This document shows, one piece after another, positions 34,752 through 44,641 of a stretch of DNA of 64,000 nucleotides. The DNA lies in contig NZ_LR884459.1 in NCBI RefSeq assembly GCF_904848165.1, positions 2,728,001 through 2,792,000 on the forward strand. Direction: 5' to 3'. The notes under the pieces are model-generated. The model was not told where the DNA came from. It ran no database searches and saw only the letters and a list, made by a program, of their open reading frames with translations. A program made the translations under genes and the position numbers. Numbering within the stretch: the first letter of the stretch is position 1; each line of letters starts with the position of its first letter. This DNA comes from Psychrobacter arenosus (GTDB lineage: Bacteria > Pseudomonadota > Gammaproteobacteria > Pseudomonadales > Moraxellaceae).

Positions 34752-37184
34752 TTACCATCCTACAGGATCCACGTCTAAAGTCAGTTTAAGATATTTTGCA
34801 GAAGGTAAATCAAGGACTTGCGGCCACCAGTGGTTGAGCACTTGATGCAAATGTGGGCGCGATTTGGCGAGTAATAATAACTGGGAATGGTAGCGGCTAT
34901 TCTTCTTTTTCATCGGCGCATCGATAGGCCCGAGAATGGCTAGCTCATTAGGCGTAGGCAGGATAGCCCGTGCGTCTTTTAGGGCTTGGGTAGTGCGCTC
35001 CAAGGTTTTGCCTTCACAGCGGATTAATACCCCGTGAGTCTCCGGCGGTAGCCCCATCATTTTGCGCTCTTCTAACAGTTGTAAGGCAAACTCTTGATAG
35101 CCGTCGCGTACTAATTTTAACAGCAGCGGATTGTCCGGTTGTACGGTCTGAATTAACACTTTACCGGGCTTGTCACCACGGCCGGCTCGACCGGCGACTT
35201 GGATAATCAACTGGGCGGTGTGTTCAGGAGAGCGAAAGTCGGGCGATAAAAAACCCCGATCCGCATTGGGCAGACAGACTAAAGTGACACGGGGGAAATG
35301 GTGGCCTTTAGCGACCATTTGCGTGCCAACTAAAATCGCTGGCTCGCCCGTATTGATACGTTGGTAGATATTTTCCCAACTGTCTTTACGCCGCGTGGTA
35401 TCACGGTCGATTTGAATGATAGGGTAGGTGACTTTACTGGTCTGCGGGTTACTAAATAGGGCATGCAAACTTTCGGTCAAACGGGTCGTGCCCATACCCA
35501 CCGCATCTAAATTTACACTGCCGCAATCGGGACAAGCGGTAGGAATATAGGCTTGCCAATCGCAATGATGGCATTTGAGATAGCTTGGTTGCTGACTATT
35601 AAGCTGGCTGTGGTGCAGGGTCATATGGGCTTCGCAGCGGGTACAATCTGCCTGCCAACCGCACGCTGCGCACAGTAAAATAGGCGCATAACCGCGGCGA
35701 TTTAAAAAGATAAGCACTTGCTCACCCGCGGCCAACGTCTGCCGAATCGCATTAACAGTATCGTCAGTTAGCCCTGTATTTTGCGCACTATCAATATTGG
35801 CTAATAGCGATTTTTGCTTAGGGCTATCAACCGGTTGCTCGCTATAAGCTGTGGGCTTATCCCTAGCGTCGATCAGCTGCAAGGTAGCGGCTTTGGCGTT
35901 ACCTGCCCGTTGGGTCAAACTTAACTCAATCAACTTACCATCGGCAACTAATTTAAAATGCTCTAAGGCAGGGGTAGCCGTCCCTAAAACCACCGGCACT
36001 TTCGCCTGAAAACCACGATACAGCGCTACGTCCGCCGCATGATAACGTAGGGTGTCTTGTTGTTTGTACGATTGATCATGCGCTTCATCAACGACGATAA
36101 GCCCAAGATTGGCAAAGGGATACAGCACAGAGGAGCGGGTGCCAATGATAATTTGGGCATGACCTTGACGACAGTCCTGCCAACCTTGCATGCGTTGGGT
36201 GTTATTTAGCCCCGAATGTAGAAGTAGAATATGGGCGGCAAAGCGCTGCGCAAAGCGAGCTCGAGTCTGCGGTGTTAAACCAATCTCTGGCACTAGGACT
36301 AAGACTTGTTTGCCCGCGGCTAATATAGGCTGCATGGCTTGTAGATAGACTTCCGTCTTGCCACTACCCGTGACCCCGTTGAGTAAAAACCCTTGATATT
36401 GCTGATGCTCAAAAGCTTGCACTATGGCGTTAACAGCAGTAGCTTGCTCATCATTTAAATCGAGGGGCATCTTAGCTAAAGAAGGCAGTTTTGGCGCGCC
36501 TTTCGGTTCCAAATAATGCTCAATAAGGCCTTTTTCTTCCAGCTTGGCTAAAAAGGGCCGCTCCATACCTTCTAATAATAAGATATCTTCGCTTGCTCCA
36601 TGCCGGCCATGCAATTTTAGCATTTCAAACTGTTGTTTTTGTTTTTTGGCTTGTGGAGAGAAATCCGCATCAGCGATATTAGGCAAGATACGCCAATGGG
36701 TTATTAATAAATCTAACGGTTTGCCCTGACGAATAAGGGTCGGCAGCATCACGGAGAGCACATCACCGAAGGGATAATGATAATAGCGTGCTAGCCATTG
36801 TCCCAGACTCAGCATATCGCTAGCTAATAGCGGCTCGTCGTCCAATACTCGTTTGATAGGTTTAAGTTTATTCGTGGGAATCGTGCTGTCAGCCGCAGGT
36901 ACATGGGCGACGACAATGCCAATCAGCGTTTGCCGACCAAAAGAAACTTCAACGCGTGTTCCGATAGCAGGTAAGGCAGGTGAATTATTCAATGGTGTGG
37001 GCGTAGTATGCGTAAGATTTGGCTCAGCAAACAGGTCATCGCCAGCTAGATTAGGGCTAGCTGTAAGTTGATGGTTAGGCTGGTTTTCTAGACTTTGTAA
37101 TGATGCGGGCGCGTCTTGAGAAACGGGTGCAAGATAGTCGAATACCCGATAGAGAGGAACAGGTAGAGCGACACTAACCAGCAT
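34752..37184 (-). CDS. priA: Primosomal protein N', replication-restart helicase PriA
   Basis: PriA recognises stalled forks and reloads the replisome. The DNA-binding domain starts with SVALPVPLYRVFDYL. The helicase core has LNGVTGSGKTEVYL (Walker A) and VVDEAHDQSYKQQ (DEAH). The zinc sites are CAACGWQADCTRC and CHHCDWQAYIPTACPDC. VAGRAGRGDKPGKV is helicase motif VI. I start at the ATG at 37184; an in-frame TTG at 37241 would add 19 residues before the conserved N-terminus. An acidic, Pro/Asn-rich insert follows the first strands (residues 20-70), longer than in E. coli. Confidence 0.96.
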   Translation of the reverse strand: MLVSVALPVPLYRVFDYLAPVSQDAPASLQSLENQPNHQLTASPNLAGDDLFAEPNLTHTTPTPLNNSPALPAIGTRVEVSFGRQTLIGIVVAHVPAADSTIPTNKLKPIKRVLDDEPLLASDMLSLGQWLARYYHYPFGDVLSVMLPTLIRQGKPLDLLITHWRILPNIADADFSPQAKKQKQQFEMLKLHGRHGASEDILLLEGMERPFLAKLEEKGLIEHYLEPKGAPKLPSLAKMPLDLNDEQATAVNAIVQAFEHQQYQGFLLNGVTGSGKTEVYLQAMQPILAAGKQVLVLVPEIGLTPQTRARFAQRFAAHILLLHSGLNNTQRMQGWQDCRQGHAQIIIGTRSSVLYPFANLGLIVVDEAHDQSYKQQDTLRYHAADVALYRGFQAKVPVVLGTATPALEHFKLVADGKLIELSLTQRAGNAKAATLQLIDARDKPTAYSEQPVDSPKQKSLLANIDSAQNTGLTDDTVNAIRQTLAAGEQVLIFLNRRGYAPILLCAACGWQADCTRCEAHMTLHHSQLNSQQPSYLKCHHCDWQAYIPTACPDCGSVNLDAVGMGTTRLTESLHALFSNPQTSKVTYPIIQIDRDTTRRKDSWENIYQRINTGEPAILVGTQMVAKGHHFPRVTLVCLPNADRGFLSPDFRSPEHTAQLIIQVAGRAGRGDKPGKVLIQTVQPDNPLLLKLVRDGYQEFALQLLEERKMMGLPPETHGVLIRCEGKTLERTTQALKDARAILPTPNELAILGPIDAPMKKKNSRYHSQLLLLAKSRPHLHQVLNHWWPQVLDLPSAKYLKLTLDVDPVGW

Positions 37185-37351
37185 AGTAACGGATAATCCA
37201 TAGGCAAATAAGGAAGGGTGAAGCGACTCAATACTTGCCAACCGCTATTTTTGTTAGATTAAAAATAACGACGGCAATATACATCATGCCAAAAGGGAAG
37301 TATTGAGCGTAAGCTAAGCGTTAGCACTTAGCTTAATATAGAGTTTTGAGC

Positions 37352-37747
37352 TTAGTCTTCGATATATAGAATCGTTTCAATTTCTACCACGCCACCTTTT
37401 GGCAAGGCAGCTACTTGCAGAGCAGCACGCGCAGGATACGGCTCAGATAGGCGAGCGGCAAACAGTTCGTTAAGCGCAGCAAAGTCATTCAAATCCGTCA
37501 ATGACACGTTAAATTTAACCGTATCCTTTAAAGAACCGCCAGCAGCAGCACAAATGGCTTCGATATTGTCCATGACTTGCGCGGCCTGGGCGTCAAAGCC
37601 TTCATGCAATTCCATCGTAGTGGGATCGATACCCAATTGGCCAGAAATATAAACCGTGCTACCCGCGTCGGTAGTGATTTTTACGGCTTGTGAATAGGTG
37701 CCTACAGCAGCAGGAGCTTTATCAGTATGAATAATTTCGCGTGGCAT
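37352..37747 (-). CDS. ridA: RidA family enamine/imine deaminase
   Basis: RidA hydrolyses reactive 2-aminoacrylate and related enamines made by PLP enzymes. The 131-residue protein has the family start (IIHTDKAPAAVGTYSQAVK), the GQLGIDP strand, and the conserved arginine in PYPARAALQVAALPKGGVVEIE. The ATG follows AAGGAC. It lies downstream of spoT on the same strand, as in Pseudomonas-type gmk-rpoZ-spoT-ridA order; a 237-bp gap separates them. Confidence 0.95.
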   Translation of the reverse strand: MPREIIHTDKAPAAVGTYSQAVKITTDAGSTVYISGQLGIDPTTMELHEGFDAQAAQVMDNIEAICAAAGGSLKDTVKFNVSLTDLNDFAALNELFAARLSEPYPARAALQVAALPKGGVVEIETILYIED

Positions 37748-37984
37748 AAAATGTCCTTATGTAATTGATTTTAGACCCTTTAAATGGGTCTGTATATTTT
37801 TTAAGAGGGCTTTATTTTAGGGACGCTACCGCTAGATAATCGGTTAGCGCTACCTAGTGAGCCTAGTGTAGCAGAATCGGGGCGCAATCATAGGGGGGCA
37901 AAATTAGTGGCGCAATAATATAGCGAATATAGATAGCAGATATAGCTTAAATTAGAGCCAATAGCTCATCCTGTTTTCTAGGGG

Positions 37985-40177
37985 TTAAAGTTGATAGAGG
38001 CGACGAATATTTGGGAAATCGAGTAGGCGACGTAGCGCATGAATCGCTTTTACCAAATGGTTGCGGCTTAATACCAATAGATGAATGTCTGTGTCGGTAG
38101 CGCGCACATCAATCTTTTCAACCCCAATATTGAGTTCACGCAACTTATAAATTACCTCACTAATCTGCTCATCGCTCAACACAATGGAGAGTTTAAGGTA
38201 AGCGAGATAATAAGTTTGCTCGTTACGATCGTCTGAAGAACTGTCTAAGTCCTCTTGCTTACGCCAGCTTAACTGGATAATTTGGTAAGGGTTGTCTTTA
38301 CGGATATCGTCAAGCGAGAAACATTTATGACGGTGCACGACCAAACCATGGCGCGATTGATGGCCTAAGATAGGATCGCCGTAAATAGGGTGACAACAAT
38401 TGGCAAAAGCGAGCTCAACGCCTGCTGCGGTAGCAATAGCATGTTGCGCTTGTCGATTGCCATGAGCATCATCTTCCGCTTGCTTATCGGCGACTTCATC
38501 TCTGTATAGGCGTGATACCACCAGCTGCGGTAGCAAAGTACCTCGGCTAATCTGTTCAAACAGCTCGCCTTTGCTGCTAATCCCGCGCCATGCGAATAGA
38601 TTGTCCCAATCGCTCTCAGTCAGGTCGGCTAAGCTCTTTTGATAAGTATGTAACGCCCGATCTAAGGCCTGCTCACCATGGTGCTGTTTTTCAGTGTTAG
38701 ATAGGTCTTTAAACCAACGCAATACTTGCTCACGTGCTTTATTCGTGACCACATAACCGAGCCATTCTGCCTTAGGGGCTGAGTTGCTATCGACTTCAAT
38801 CTCGACTTTTTGTCCATCTTGCAACACCGTACCGAGTTTGGCCTTTTGGTCATCGATGTTGGCACCCACGGCAATGTTGCCGACGAAAGGCCCCACCGCG
38901 TAAGCAAAATCTAGCGCAGTAGCACCACGAGGCAGCTCATAGGCCCGGCCTTGCGGGCTATAACAAAGAATTTTACTGGAGTGCAGGTAGTTCATTAGCG
39001 CATCAATGGTAGAAACCGCCGATTGGAAGTCACTATCAACAGCACATTCAGAGCCGTTGATATCATCACAAACAATGTCTTTGAGGTTGCGTAATGAGGC
39101 TTGAATCACGGATTTACTAACGTCAGAAGCGGAATCGACCCCGATAGCACCGAGCCTAGCGGACTTTTGCATTTGCTTAGTCATAATAATGACTTTAATC
39201 GTGTCATTATCGCGCTCGTAAGTCAGCGTGAGCGACTGATTACCGCCGGGTAGGGGGCGGCGGATATTGTCTTCAATATTGTCGTTATCAATCTGATATT
39301 TAGTAATTAAGTAATAAGCTAACTTATCGCAAGCTTCCACGCTATCGAGCACAATTTCAAACGCGTAGTAACGTAATAAATCACTAATTTCCCCGCGGTT
39401 GCGAAAGAAACGTCTGTACATAGTTACTTGGCTGTCGAGCATCTTGACATGACCCGTTAGGTTCATGTTTTCGATAACAAAGGTTAAATATTGATGGATA
39501 GCTTCTTTTTTGAAGTTACGCCCCAGACCATGCTGTAATAAACGGTCAGATAACTTGGTATACATGATGGGGTCAAGGTTGCGGTAGCACAGCACCTCGA
39601 TATAGTCGGCGATATCGTTGAGCCCCATAAGTCGGGCAAAAGGTACATAAAAATCAAGTGTTTCGCGAGCCGTTGAGCGCTGTTTGTCTGGACTGACCGC
39701 ATCTAAGGTCGACATATTATGCAGACGGTCGGCCAATTTGATAATCAATACCCGCGGGTCGTCTAAGGTCGCCGTAAGAATCTTATGGAAGGTCGCCGCT
39801 TTATTCTGTACTTTGTCATGGCGCGAGGATTTTAGCTTGGTGACGCCATCCACCAGTCTAGCCACTGTTTCGCCATAATGGGTGACCAGTTGCTCGTAAT
39901 TTACCTCAGTATCTTCGACCGTATCATGCAAGATAGCGGCGATAATCGTATCACGGTCTAAGCGAAAACCCGCCAAAATCTCTGCCACGGCAATAGGGTG
40001 AGTGATATAGGGTTCACCAGATTTACGTTTATCTAAAATATGCGCTTGATCGCCAAAGTTACAGGCATGCAAAATATCTTGACGGGCATCTACGGATAAG
40101 TAGCCGACAGAACGCATCAGGTTATATTGAGCATCATCCACCAAATGATGACTAAGTTTCGGTAACGTCTGACTCAT
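37985..40177 (-). CDS. spoT: SpoT-type (p)ppGpp hydrolase, synthetase domain apparently degenerate
   Basis: SpoT controls the stringent-response alarmone. The N-terminal HD hydrolase domain is intact: HACNFGDQAHILDKRKSGEPYITHP, AILHDTVEDTEVNY and IKLADRLHNMSTLDA. The next region should be the synthetase, but its signature positions are altered. Where active enzymes have NGYQSLHT, this has GGNQSLTL, and EVQIRT is replaced by KVIIMT. TGS (near residues 400-460) and C-terminal ACT domains follow. The 730-residue length is normal. The likely result is a hydrolase-only protein. AGGAAA precedes the ATG. rpoZ lies upstream beyond a terminator. Confidence 0.93.
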   Translation of the reverse strand: MSQTLPKLSHHLVDDAQYNLMRSVGYLSVDARQDILHACNFGDQAHILDKRKSGEPYITHPIAVAEILAGFRLDRDTIIAAILHDTVEDTEVNYEQLVTHYGETVARLVDGVTKLKSSRHDKVQNKAATFHKILTATLDDPRVLIIKLADRLHNMSTLDAVSPDKQRSTARETLDFYVPFARLMGLNDIADYIEVLCYRNLDPIMYTKLSDRLLQHGLGRNFKKEAIHQYLTFVIENMNLTGHVKMLDSQVTMYRRFFRNRGEISDLLRYYAFEIVLDSVEACDKLAYYLITKYQIDNDNIEDNIRRPLPGGNQSLTLTYERDNDTIKVIIMTKQMQKSARLGAIGVDSASDVSKSVIQASLRNLKDIVCDDINGSECAVDSDFQSAVSTIDALMNYLHSSKILCYSPQGRAYELPRGATALDFAYAVGPFVGNIAVGANIDDQKAKLGTVLQDGQKVEIEVDSNSAPKAEWLGYVVTNKAREQVLRWFKDLSNTEKQHHGEQALDRALHTYQKSLADLTESDWDNLFAWRGISSKGELFEQISRGTLLPQLVVSRLYRDEVADKQAEDDAHGNRQAQHAIATAAGVELAFANCCHPIYGDPILGHQSRHGLVVHRHKCFSLDDIRKDNPYQIIQLSWRKQEDLDSSSDDRNEQTYYLAYLKLSIVLSDEQISEVIYKLRELNIGVEKIDVRATDTDIHLLVLSRNHLVKAIHALRRLLDFPNIRRLYQL

Positions 40178-40835
40178 GGCGGGTATTTCCTAATTCGTCG
40201 TAGCGTAGACACACAAGTGGGTTGATAAATAGGCACGGCTATTTATGCTAATGAGTTGCTGAGCGAGCGTAATTCCGTAACAGGCTGTTACAGCGTCATC
40301 CCAAGGCCTTGACCAAAGTTGCGGCATAGCTATTATGGGGCTAAGCGTAATCATTCACAGGGTAAATCAAGAAGCTATTTTTAAACACTATCTAAAAGTA
40401 CTGTCTTACAGTGCTAGTGAAAAACGGGCACGCATGGGGTCGGCAGATATCCTAAAAACGTCTTTATCAAGCCATTTCAAAGTCACTTATTATTTCAGAA
40501 ATTACTGACCCATAATAAATGATATTGATAAAAAAAGTCGCGTTTGCCAGTACCCTATAAGGCACAAGAGGTTCGCGACTCAATTTGGATTCCCACACTC
40601 TAATTAATCGTAATTTCGCTTAAATGTCAACAGCTAATGCTAAGTAGCCTAGGAAAATAGGATGGTTAGGCCAAGATGATAATATGGATTACAGTGGCGA
40701 CAATAAAAAAACCACAGCGAGGGGCTGTGGCTTGTGCTCTAAATCATAACCAAAATAGCGAGATTGCCCTCAATGGTTAATAATACTTATTCAGTAATAT
40801 TTAAAGTCTATATGCAGAACTATCTTACTCAATCT
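40178..40835. other. 658-bp region between rpoZ and spoT
   Basis: No gene is supported. It contains the rpoZ terminator, so spoT should have its own promoter here; I could not pick out convincing hexamers. Confidence 0.5.
40704..40732 (-). terminator. Rho-independent terminator after rpoZ
   Basis: On the minus strand CCACAGC pairs with GCTGTGG over a five-base loop and is followed by seven T residues. It lies about 100 bp after rpoZ. Confidence 0.92.
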
Positions 40836-41096
40836 CTAGAAACCATGATTGCCTGATAATGCTAAATCAAGCGAGCTGGTAGCAAAGCTGTGCTCAGGTT
40901 GCGTTAAGATATCGCGAGTAATTTTACCAGCAGCGATTTCGCGCAAAGCCAATACCGTTGGTTTGTCATTATCCACATCGACCATAGGCTCTGAGATACC
41001 CTTAGCCAATTGGCGCGCACGTTTGCTAGCGACCAAGATTAATTCAAAACGGTTGTCAACGTTGTCCAAGCAATCTTCAATAGTTACGCGTGCCAT
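40836..41096 (-). CDS. rpoZ: RNA polymerase omega subunit RpoZ
   Basis: Omega helps assemble beta' into RNA polymerase and contributes to a ppGpp site. The 86-residue protein begins [20 protein letters not shown], followed by RARQLAKG and [17 protein letters not shown], all diagnostic. I chose the ATG at 41096 because a GAGG ribosome site lies just upstream; the in-frame start seven codons earlier gives a non-homologous lead. It sits between gmk and spoT, the usual order. Confidence 0.96.
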   Translation of the reverse strand: MARVTIEDCLDNVDNRFELILVASKRARQLAKGISEPMVDVDNDKPTVLALREIAAGKITRDILTQPEHSFATSSLDLALSGNHGF

Positions 41097-41430
41097 AGTT
41101 ACCTCGGTGTCATACAAATGTCGCCAATACTACAAAGCTTATTAACCCGTCTACTAGCAAGAGTCATAATGGACTCAACGGCTAAAGCAGAGCTAATGGG
41201 TGTAAACTATGCGGCATTTGGCAGATATTTAGCAATAGAATAATAGATAACCATAGAGTATAACAAAATTTGCGAATTACCGCAGTAAAATTGTTGGCCA
41301 ATACCCGCTTTAATTTCGGGTTTGCTGTTGCTCAGCATAATCACTTTGCCAAGTGCTTTTATAAGCCTACTTCGCCGGTTTTTTAGCTTACCACTTAGCT
41401 TAGTCCTTCAAACCAACCTTTTTTAAACCA
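41097..41430. other. 334-bp region between gmk and rpoZ
   Basis: No gene is present. A weak hairpin, ACCCG/CGGGT around 41313-41331, is the only structure seen. rpoZ probably has its own promoter here. Confidence 0.4.
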
Positions 41431-42063
41431 CTACTTTTTTGAATAACTATCATCATTCATCAGTCCAACAATGGTGCTTTCATAGCGTTGTTGTTGACGC
41501 TCAATGGTCTGACGCTTGGCCACAATGATGGATTTAAGCTCATAAAGCGCGGCTTCAAAATGATCATTGATGACCACATAATCAAAGTGAACGTATTGGC
41601 GCATTTCATCCACGGCTCCTGCTAACCGAGTGTTGATGACTTCTTCACTGTCCTGACCACGGCTAGACAAGCGCTGACGTAGCGTCGGTAGGCTGGGCGG
41701 CAGAATGAAAATCATAGTGACATCAGGAAACAACTGCTTAACCTGTAAAGCCCCTTGCCAATCAATCTCTAAAATGACATCAAAACCGGCTTTAAGTTGC
41801 GCGGTGACACTGGCTTGAGAGGTGCCATAATAATTACCAAAGACTTCAGCATGCTCTAAAAAATTACCTGCATTAATCCCTGCAATAAAATCAGCTTTCT
41901 CTGTGAAATGATAATGCATACCATCGGTTTCACCGGGTCTAGGCGCGCGGGTCGTATGCGAAATGCTGACCGCTAAATCATTGGTGGTGGCCAATAATTG
42001 CTTAACTAATGAGGTTTTACCAGTTCCTGAAGCGGCGGTAATAATAAAGAGGGAGCCTGTCAT
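41431..42063 (-). CDS. gmk: Guanylate kinase
   Basis: Gmk phosphorylates GMP to GDP. The P-loop [15 protein letters not shown] is near residues 10-24. The GMP site shows [21 protein letters not shown], and [13 protein letters not shown] and [21 protein letters not shown] follow. I begin at the ATG at 42063, giving [12 protein letters not shown]; the frame extends nine codons further upstream with no homology. The 210 residues match the family. It heads the gmk-rpoZ-spoT region on the minus strand and is divergent from ispH. Confidence 0.96.
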   Translation of the reverse strand: MTGSLFIITAASGTGKTSLVKQLLATTNDLAVSISHTTRAPRPGETDGMHYHFTEKADFIAGINAGNFLEHAEVFGNYYGTSQASVTAQLKAGFDVILEIDWQGALQVKQLFPDVTMIFILPPSLPTLRQRLSSRGQDSEEVINTRLAGAVDEMRQYVHFDYVVINDHFEAALYELKSIIVAKRQTIERQQQRYESTIVGLMNDDSYSKK

Positions 42064-42525
42064 ATGTAGTCTCAATTTTGGTAGGAACATGTAGTAGGCT
42101 GAACAATAACTTCGCTAACCTAAGCACCTAGAGGCGCTGTAGTCGTTAAAAAATGAATGCTTAGCCGTATAACGGGGCTATATTATACCCCCAAAAAGCC
42201 ATAAATTGATGCCAATTACTAAGGTTATTGCCTAAGGAGCTCCCTAAGTTACAGCAAATAAACTGTGGTTAGACTGTAGTTTACAGCGATTGACGCCAGT
42301 TCAAGGCGCTATATTTATGCAATAGAGAGGAAGGAGGAGGCTGACCGTAAAAGAAAAATTGTGAATTCGTGATGGAAGTCGTGGTCTGTATCCCCGCAAT
42401 AGCTCGCAATTATGCTAAAGTAACGTTTAATCATCGTATAAAATTACTAGCGCATTTATTGCCAAGCTAATCATCAAGTTTGGACTTATAATCGTTAGCA
42501 GAATTATCTATCCCTAAGGTCTACT
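42064..42525. other. Divergent region between gmk and ispH
   Basis: About 460 bp with no supported gene. It must contain promoters for both directions. A strong Shine-Dalgarno-like AAGGAGGAGG at 42331-42340 is not followed by a start at useful distance. Confidence 0.4.
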
Positions 42526-43482
42526 ATGCAAATTTATCTTGCCAATCCTCGCGGTTTTTGTGCCGGTGTTGACCGAGCTATTGCTATTGTTAATGAGGCA
42601 TTAGCTCGCTTTGAGCCGCCTATCTATGTGCGTCACGAAGTCGTCCATAATAAATTTGTGGTTTCAGACTTAGCAGAGCGCGGCGCGGTATTTGTCGAAG
42701 AATTGCACGAAGTACCCGATGGCGCTATCGTTATTTTTTCGGCGCATGGGGTGTCTAAAGCGGTAGAAGAAGAAGCGGAACGCCGTGATTTAACCGTTTT
42801 TGATGCCACTTGTCCTCTTGTCACCAAAGTCCATATCGAAGTGTCGAAATTCGCTCGTGAAGGGATGGATGCCGTCCTTATTGGTCACGCTGGCCATCCA
42901 GAAGTTGAAGGCACTATGGGTCGCTTTAACCGTCAATACGGCGGCCATATTCATTTGGTCGAAGACGAAGCGGATGTAGCAGCGTTAGAAGTCAGAGATC
43001 CAAATAAACTCGCTTTTGTAACGCAAACCACCCTATCAATGGACGATACTGCGGTAGTAATTGACGCCCTTAGAGACAAGTTTCCGGCGATTGAAGGCCC
43101 GCGTAAAGACGATATCTGTTATGCCACGCAAAATCGTCAAGATGCAGTCAAAGACTTGGCAGGTCGTTGTGAGGTGGTGTTAGTCGTAGGCTCACCCAAC
43201 TCCTCAAACTCTAACCGCTTACGCGAGTTGGCAGAGCGTATGGGATGCCGTGCCTATCTGATTGATAATGCTTCGGAAATGGACGTTAGCTGGTTCGACG
43301 GCGTCGATAGTATTGGGGTGACTGCAGGAGCCTCAGCACCTGAAATATTGATTCAAAATGTCCTGAATCAATTGCAAGCTTGGGGTGGCGAGCTGCCTAA
43401 CGAGTTATCAGGCATTGAAGAAAATGTAACCTTTAGCTTACCAAAAGCCTTACGGATTCCCGTAGCGCAAGTCAGTCAGTAA
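42526..43482 (+). CDS. ispH: 4-hydroxy-3-methylbut-2-enyl diphosphate reductase IspH
   Basis: IspH carries out the last step of the MEP isoprenoid pathway with a [4Fe-4S] cluster, yielding IPP and DMAPP. Cluster cysteines appear in [13 protein letters not shown] (Cys12), [12 protein letters not shown] (near 97) and [13 protein letters not shown] with an upstream [12 protein letters not shown] cysteine. The 318 residues equal the usual length. The ATG follows CTAAGGTCTACT. A short gap and a small inverted repeat separate it from the thioesterase gene. Confidence 0.97.
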   Translation: MQIYLANPRGFCAGVDRAIAIVNEALARFEPPIYVRHEVVHNKFVVSDLAERGAVFVEELHEVPDGAIVIFSAHGVSKAVEEEAERRDLTVFDATCPLVTKVHIEVSKFAREGMDAVLIGHAGHPEVEGTMGRFNRQYGGHIHLVEDEADVAALEVRDPNKLAFVTQTTLSMDDTAVVIDALRDKFPAIEGPRKDDICYATQNRQDAVKDLAGRCEVVLVVGSPNSSNSNRLRELAERMGCRAYLIDNASEMDVSWFDGVDSIGVTAGASAPEILIQNVLNQLQAWGGELPNELSGIEENVTFSLPKALRIPVAQVSQ

Positions 43483-43523
43483 CCGCGCTGCTTATTTTAA
43501 TAAATATCCGGCATCTCCATAAC

Positions 43524-43633
43524 GAGAGTCATTGATTAGGTAGCGGCTAGCTCTAACTCATTGACTCTCATACTCATTTATAAGACCTTTTTTACCTAAA
43601 GCCAAAAGCCAATTTTTACCTAAAGCAAAGAGC
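43524..43633. repeat. Short inverted and direct repeats between ispH and the thioesterase gene
   Basis: GAGAGTCA at 43524-43531 is mirrored by TGACTCTC at 43562-43569. A direct repeat of about 23 bp built on TTTTTACCTAAAGC follows at about 43588-43610 and 43611-43633. The role is unknown; the repeats overlap the promoter area of the next gene. Confidence 0.5.
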
Positions 43634-43722
43634 TGATGGCTCTAATGCTCCCTTTATAGCGCGTTATCTCCTATACTATCTTATAGAGAACAACCATTTA
43701 TAACCTAGAGTTAAGGACAACT

Positions 43723-44541
43723 ATGGCCAATTATTACGATTGTATCACTCGCGACTTGCAAGACGATGGCGCTTGTATTGCTCACTATAAGCCTACTATG
43801 CATGCGCAAGGGGCTTGGAATGACCACGAGCAGCACATGGCGCCTGCTACTGGGGTAATGACCAATGAGCTGGTCCGCTTTGCTCCGCAAGAAAACATGC
43901 GCATAGCCCGGATTAGTTTAGATATCTTAGGTTTAATTCCACTGGATGACTTCACCATTACCACGCGCAGTATCCGCCCAGGTAGGACGATTGAGCTGAT
44001 TGAGGCGGTCATGAGTAGTGGCGGACGCGATTGTATCGTAGCCCGCGCTTGGCGCCTAATGACGCAAGATACTAGCGTGATTGCTGGATTAGAAGATCAA
44101 CCGGCGCTGCATCACCCTGAAAATCTAGAGACTTGGGAAGCTATGAAAGGTTGGCCGGGTGGCTTTATACAAAGTGTGCGTTTAGCGACTGACGAGACGC
44201 GCCGAGCCGGTAAAGGCACCGTGTGGATTACCACGGATGTCGATATGGTCGCAGGCGAGCCGACGAATGACATGGTGCATTTATTAGGGCTAGTCGATAC
44301 TGCTAATGGGGTAGTACCGAGACCAGGCTTAGGCTTAGATGTTGCGGAATGGATGTTTCCCAATACCGATTTACAAATTCATATGCACCGCATGCCCAAA
44401 GGTCGTTGGCTGGGTATTGAAGCGGTACAGCAATATGGCAATGATGGTATTGGTTTAACTAGTGCTGTCTTGCATGATTTGGATGGTCCCTTTGGCCGTA
44501 GTGAGCAGATTTTGACCATTCGCCCTATACCGCGTAAATAA
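43723..44541 (+). CDS. Thioesterase-like protein (double hotdog fold, 4HBT_3-like)
   Basis: The 272-residue protein matches the thioesterase-like superfamily related to TesB. Two hotdog-like halves are suggested by APATGVMTNELVRFAPQENMRIARISLDILGLIPLDDFTITTRSIRPGRTIELIEA and the later HLLGLVDTANGVVPRPGL with LQIHMHRMPKGRWLGIEAVQQYGNDGIGLTSAVLHD. The closing GRSEQILTIRPIPRK is typical of the group. It probably acts on acyl-CoA esters in the cytoplasm; the substrate is unknown. AAGGACA precedes the ATG. It looks monocistronic and ends in a bidirectional terminator. Confidence 0.8.
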   Translation: MANYYDCITRDLQDDGACIAHYKPTMHAQGAWNDHEQHMAPATGVMTNELVRFAPQENMRIARISLDILGLIPLDDFTITTRSIRPGRTIELIEAVMSSGGRDCIVARAWRLMTQDTSVIAGLEDQPALHHPENLETWEAMKGWPGGFIQSVRLATDETRRAGKGTVWITTDVDMVAGEPTNDMVHLLGLVDTANGVVPRPGLGLDVAEWMFPNTDLQIHMHRMPKGRWLGIEAVQQYGNDGIGLTSAVLHDLDGPFGRSEQILTIRPIPRK

Positions 44542-44577
44542 TATAGAGTGATCTAATAAATAGCATTTTATAAAAGC

Positions 44578-44615
44578 AAAAAGGATATAGGGCAGTGGCC
44601 TTATATCCTTTTTTT
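44578..44615. terminator. Bidirectional terminator
   Basis: AAAAAGGATATA pairs with TATATCCTTTTT over a 12-base loop, and T runs exist on both strands. It separates two convergent genes. Confidence 0.9.
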
Positions 44616-44641
44616 ATGCGCAGCTTTTTAGAGCAAGACAG

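Noticed and set aside
42372..42470. 32-codon frame upstream of ispH, near an AAGGAGGAGG
   Set aside because: The Shine-Dalgarno-like sequence is about 30 bases away from the start, too far to serve it.
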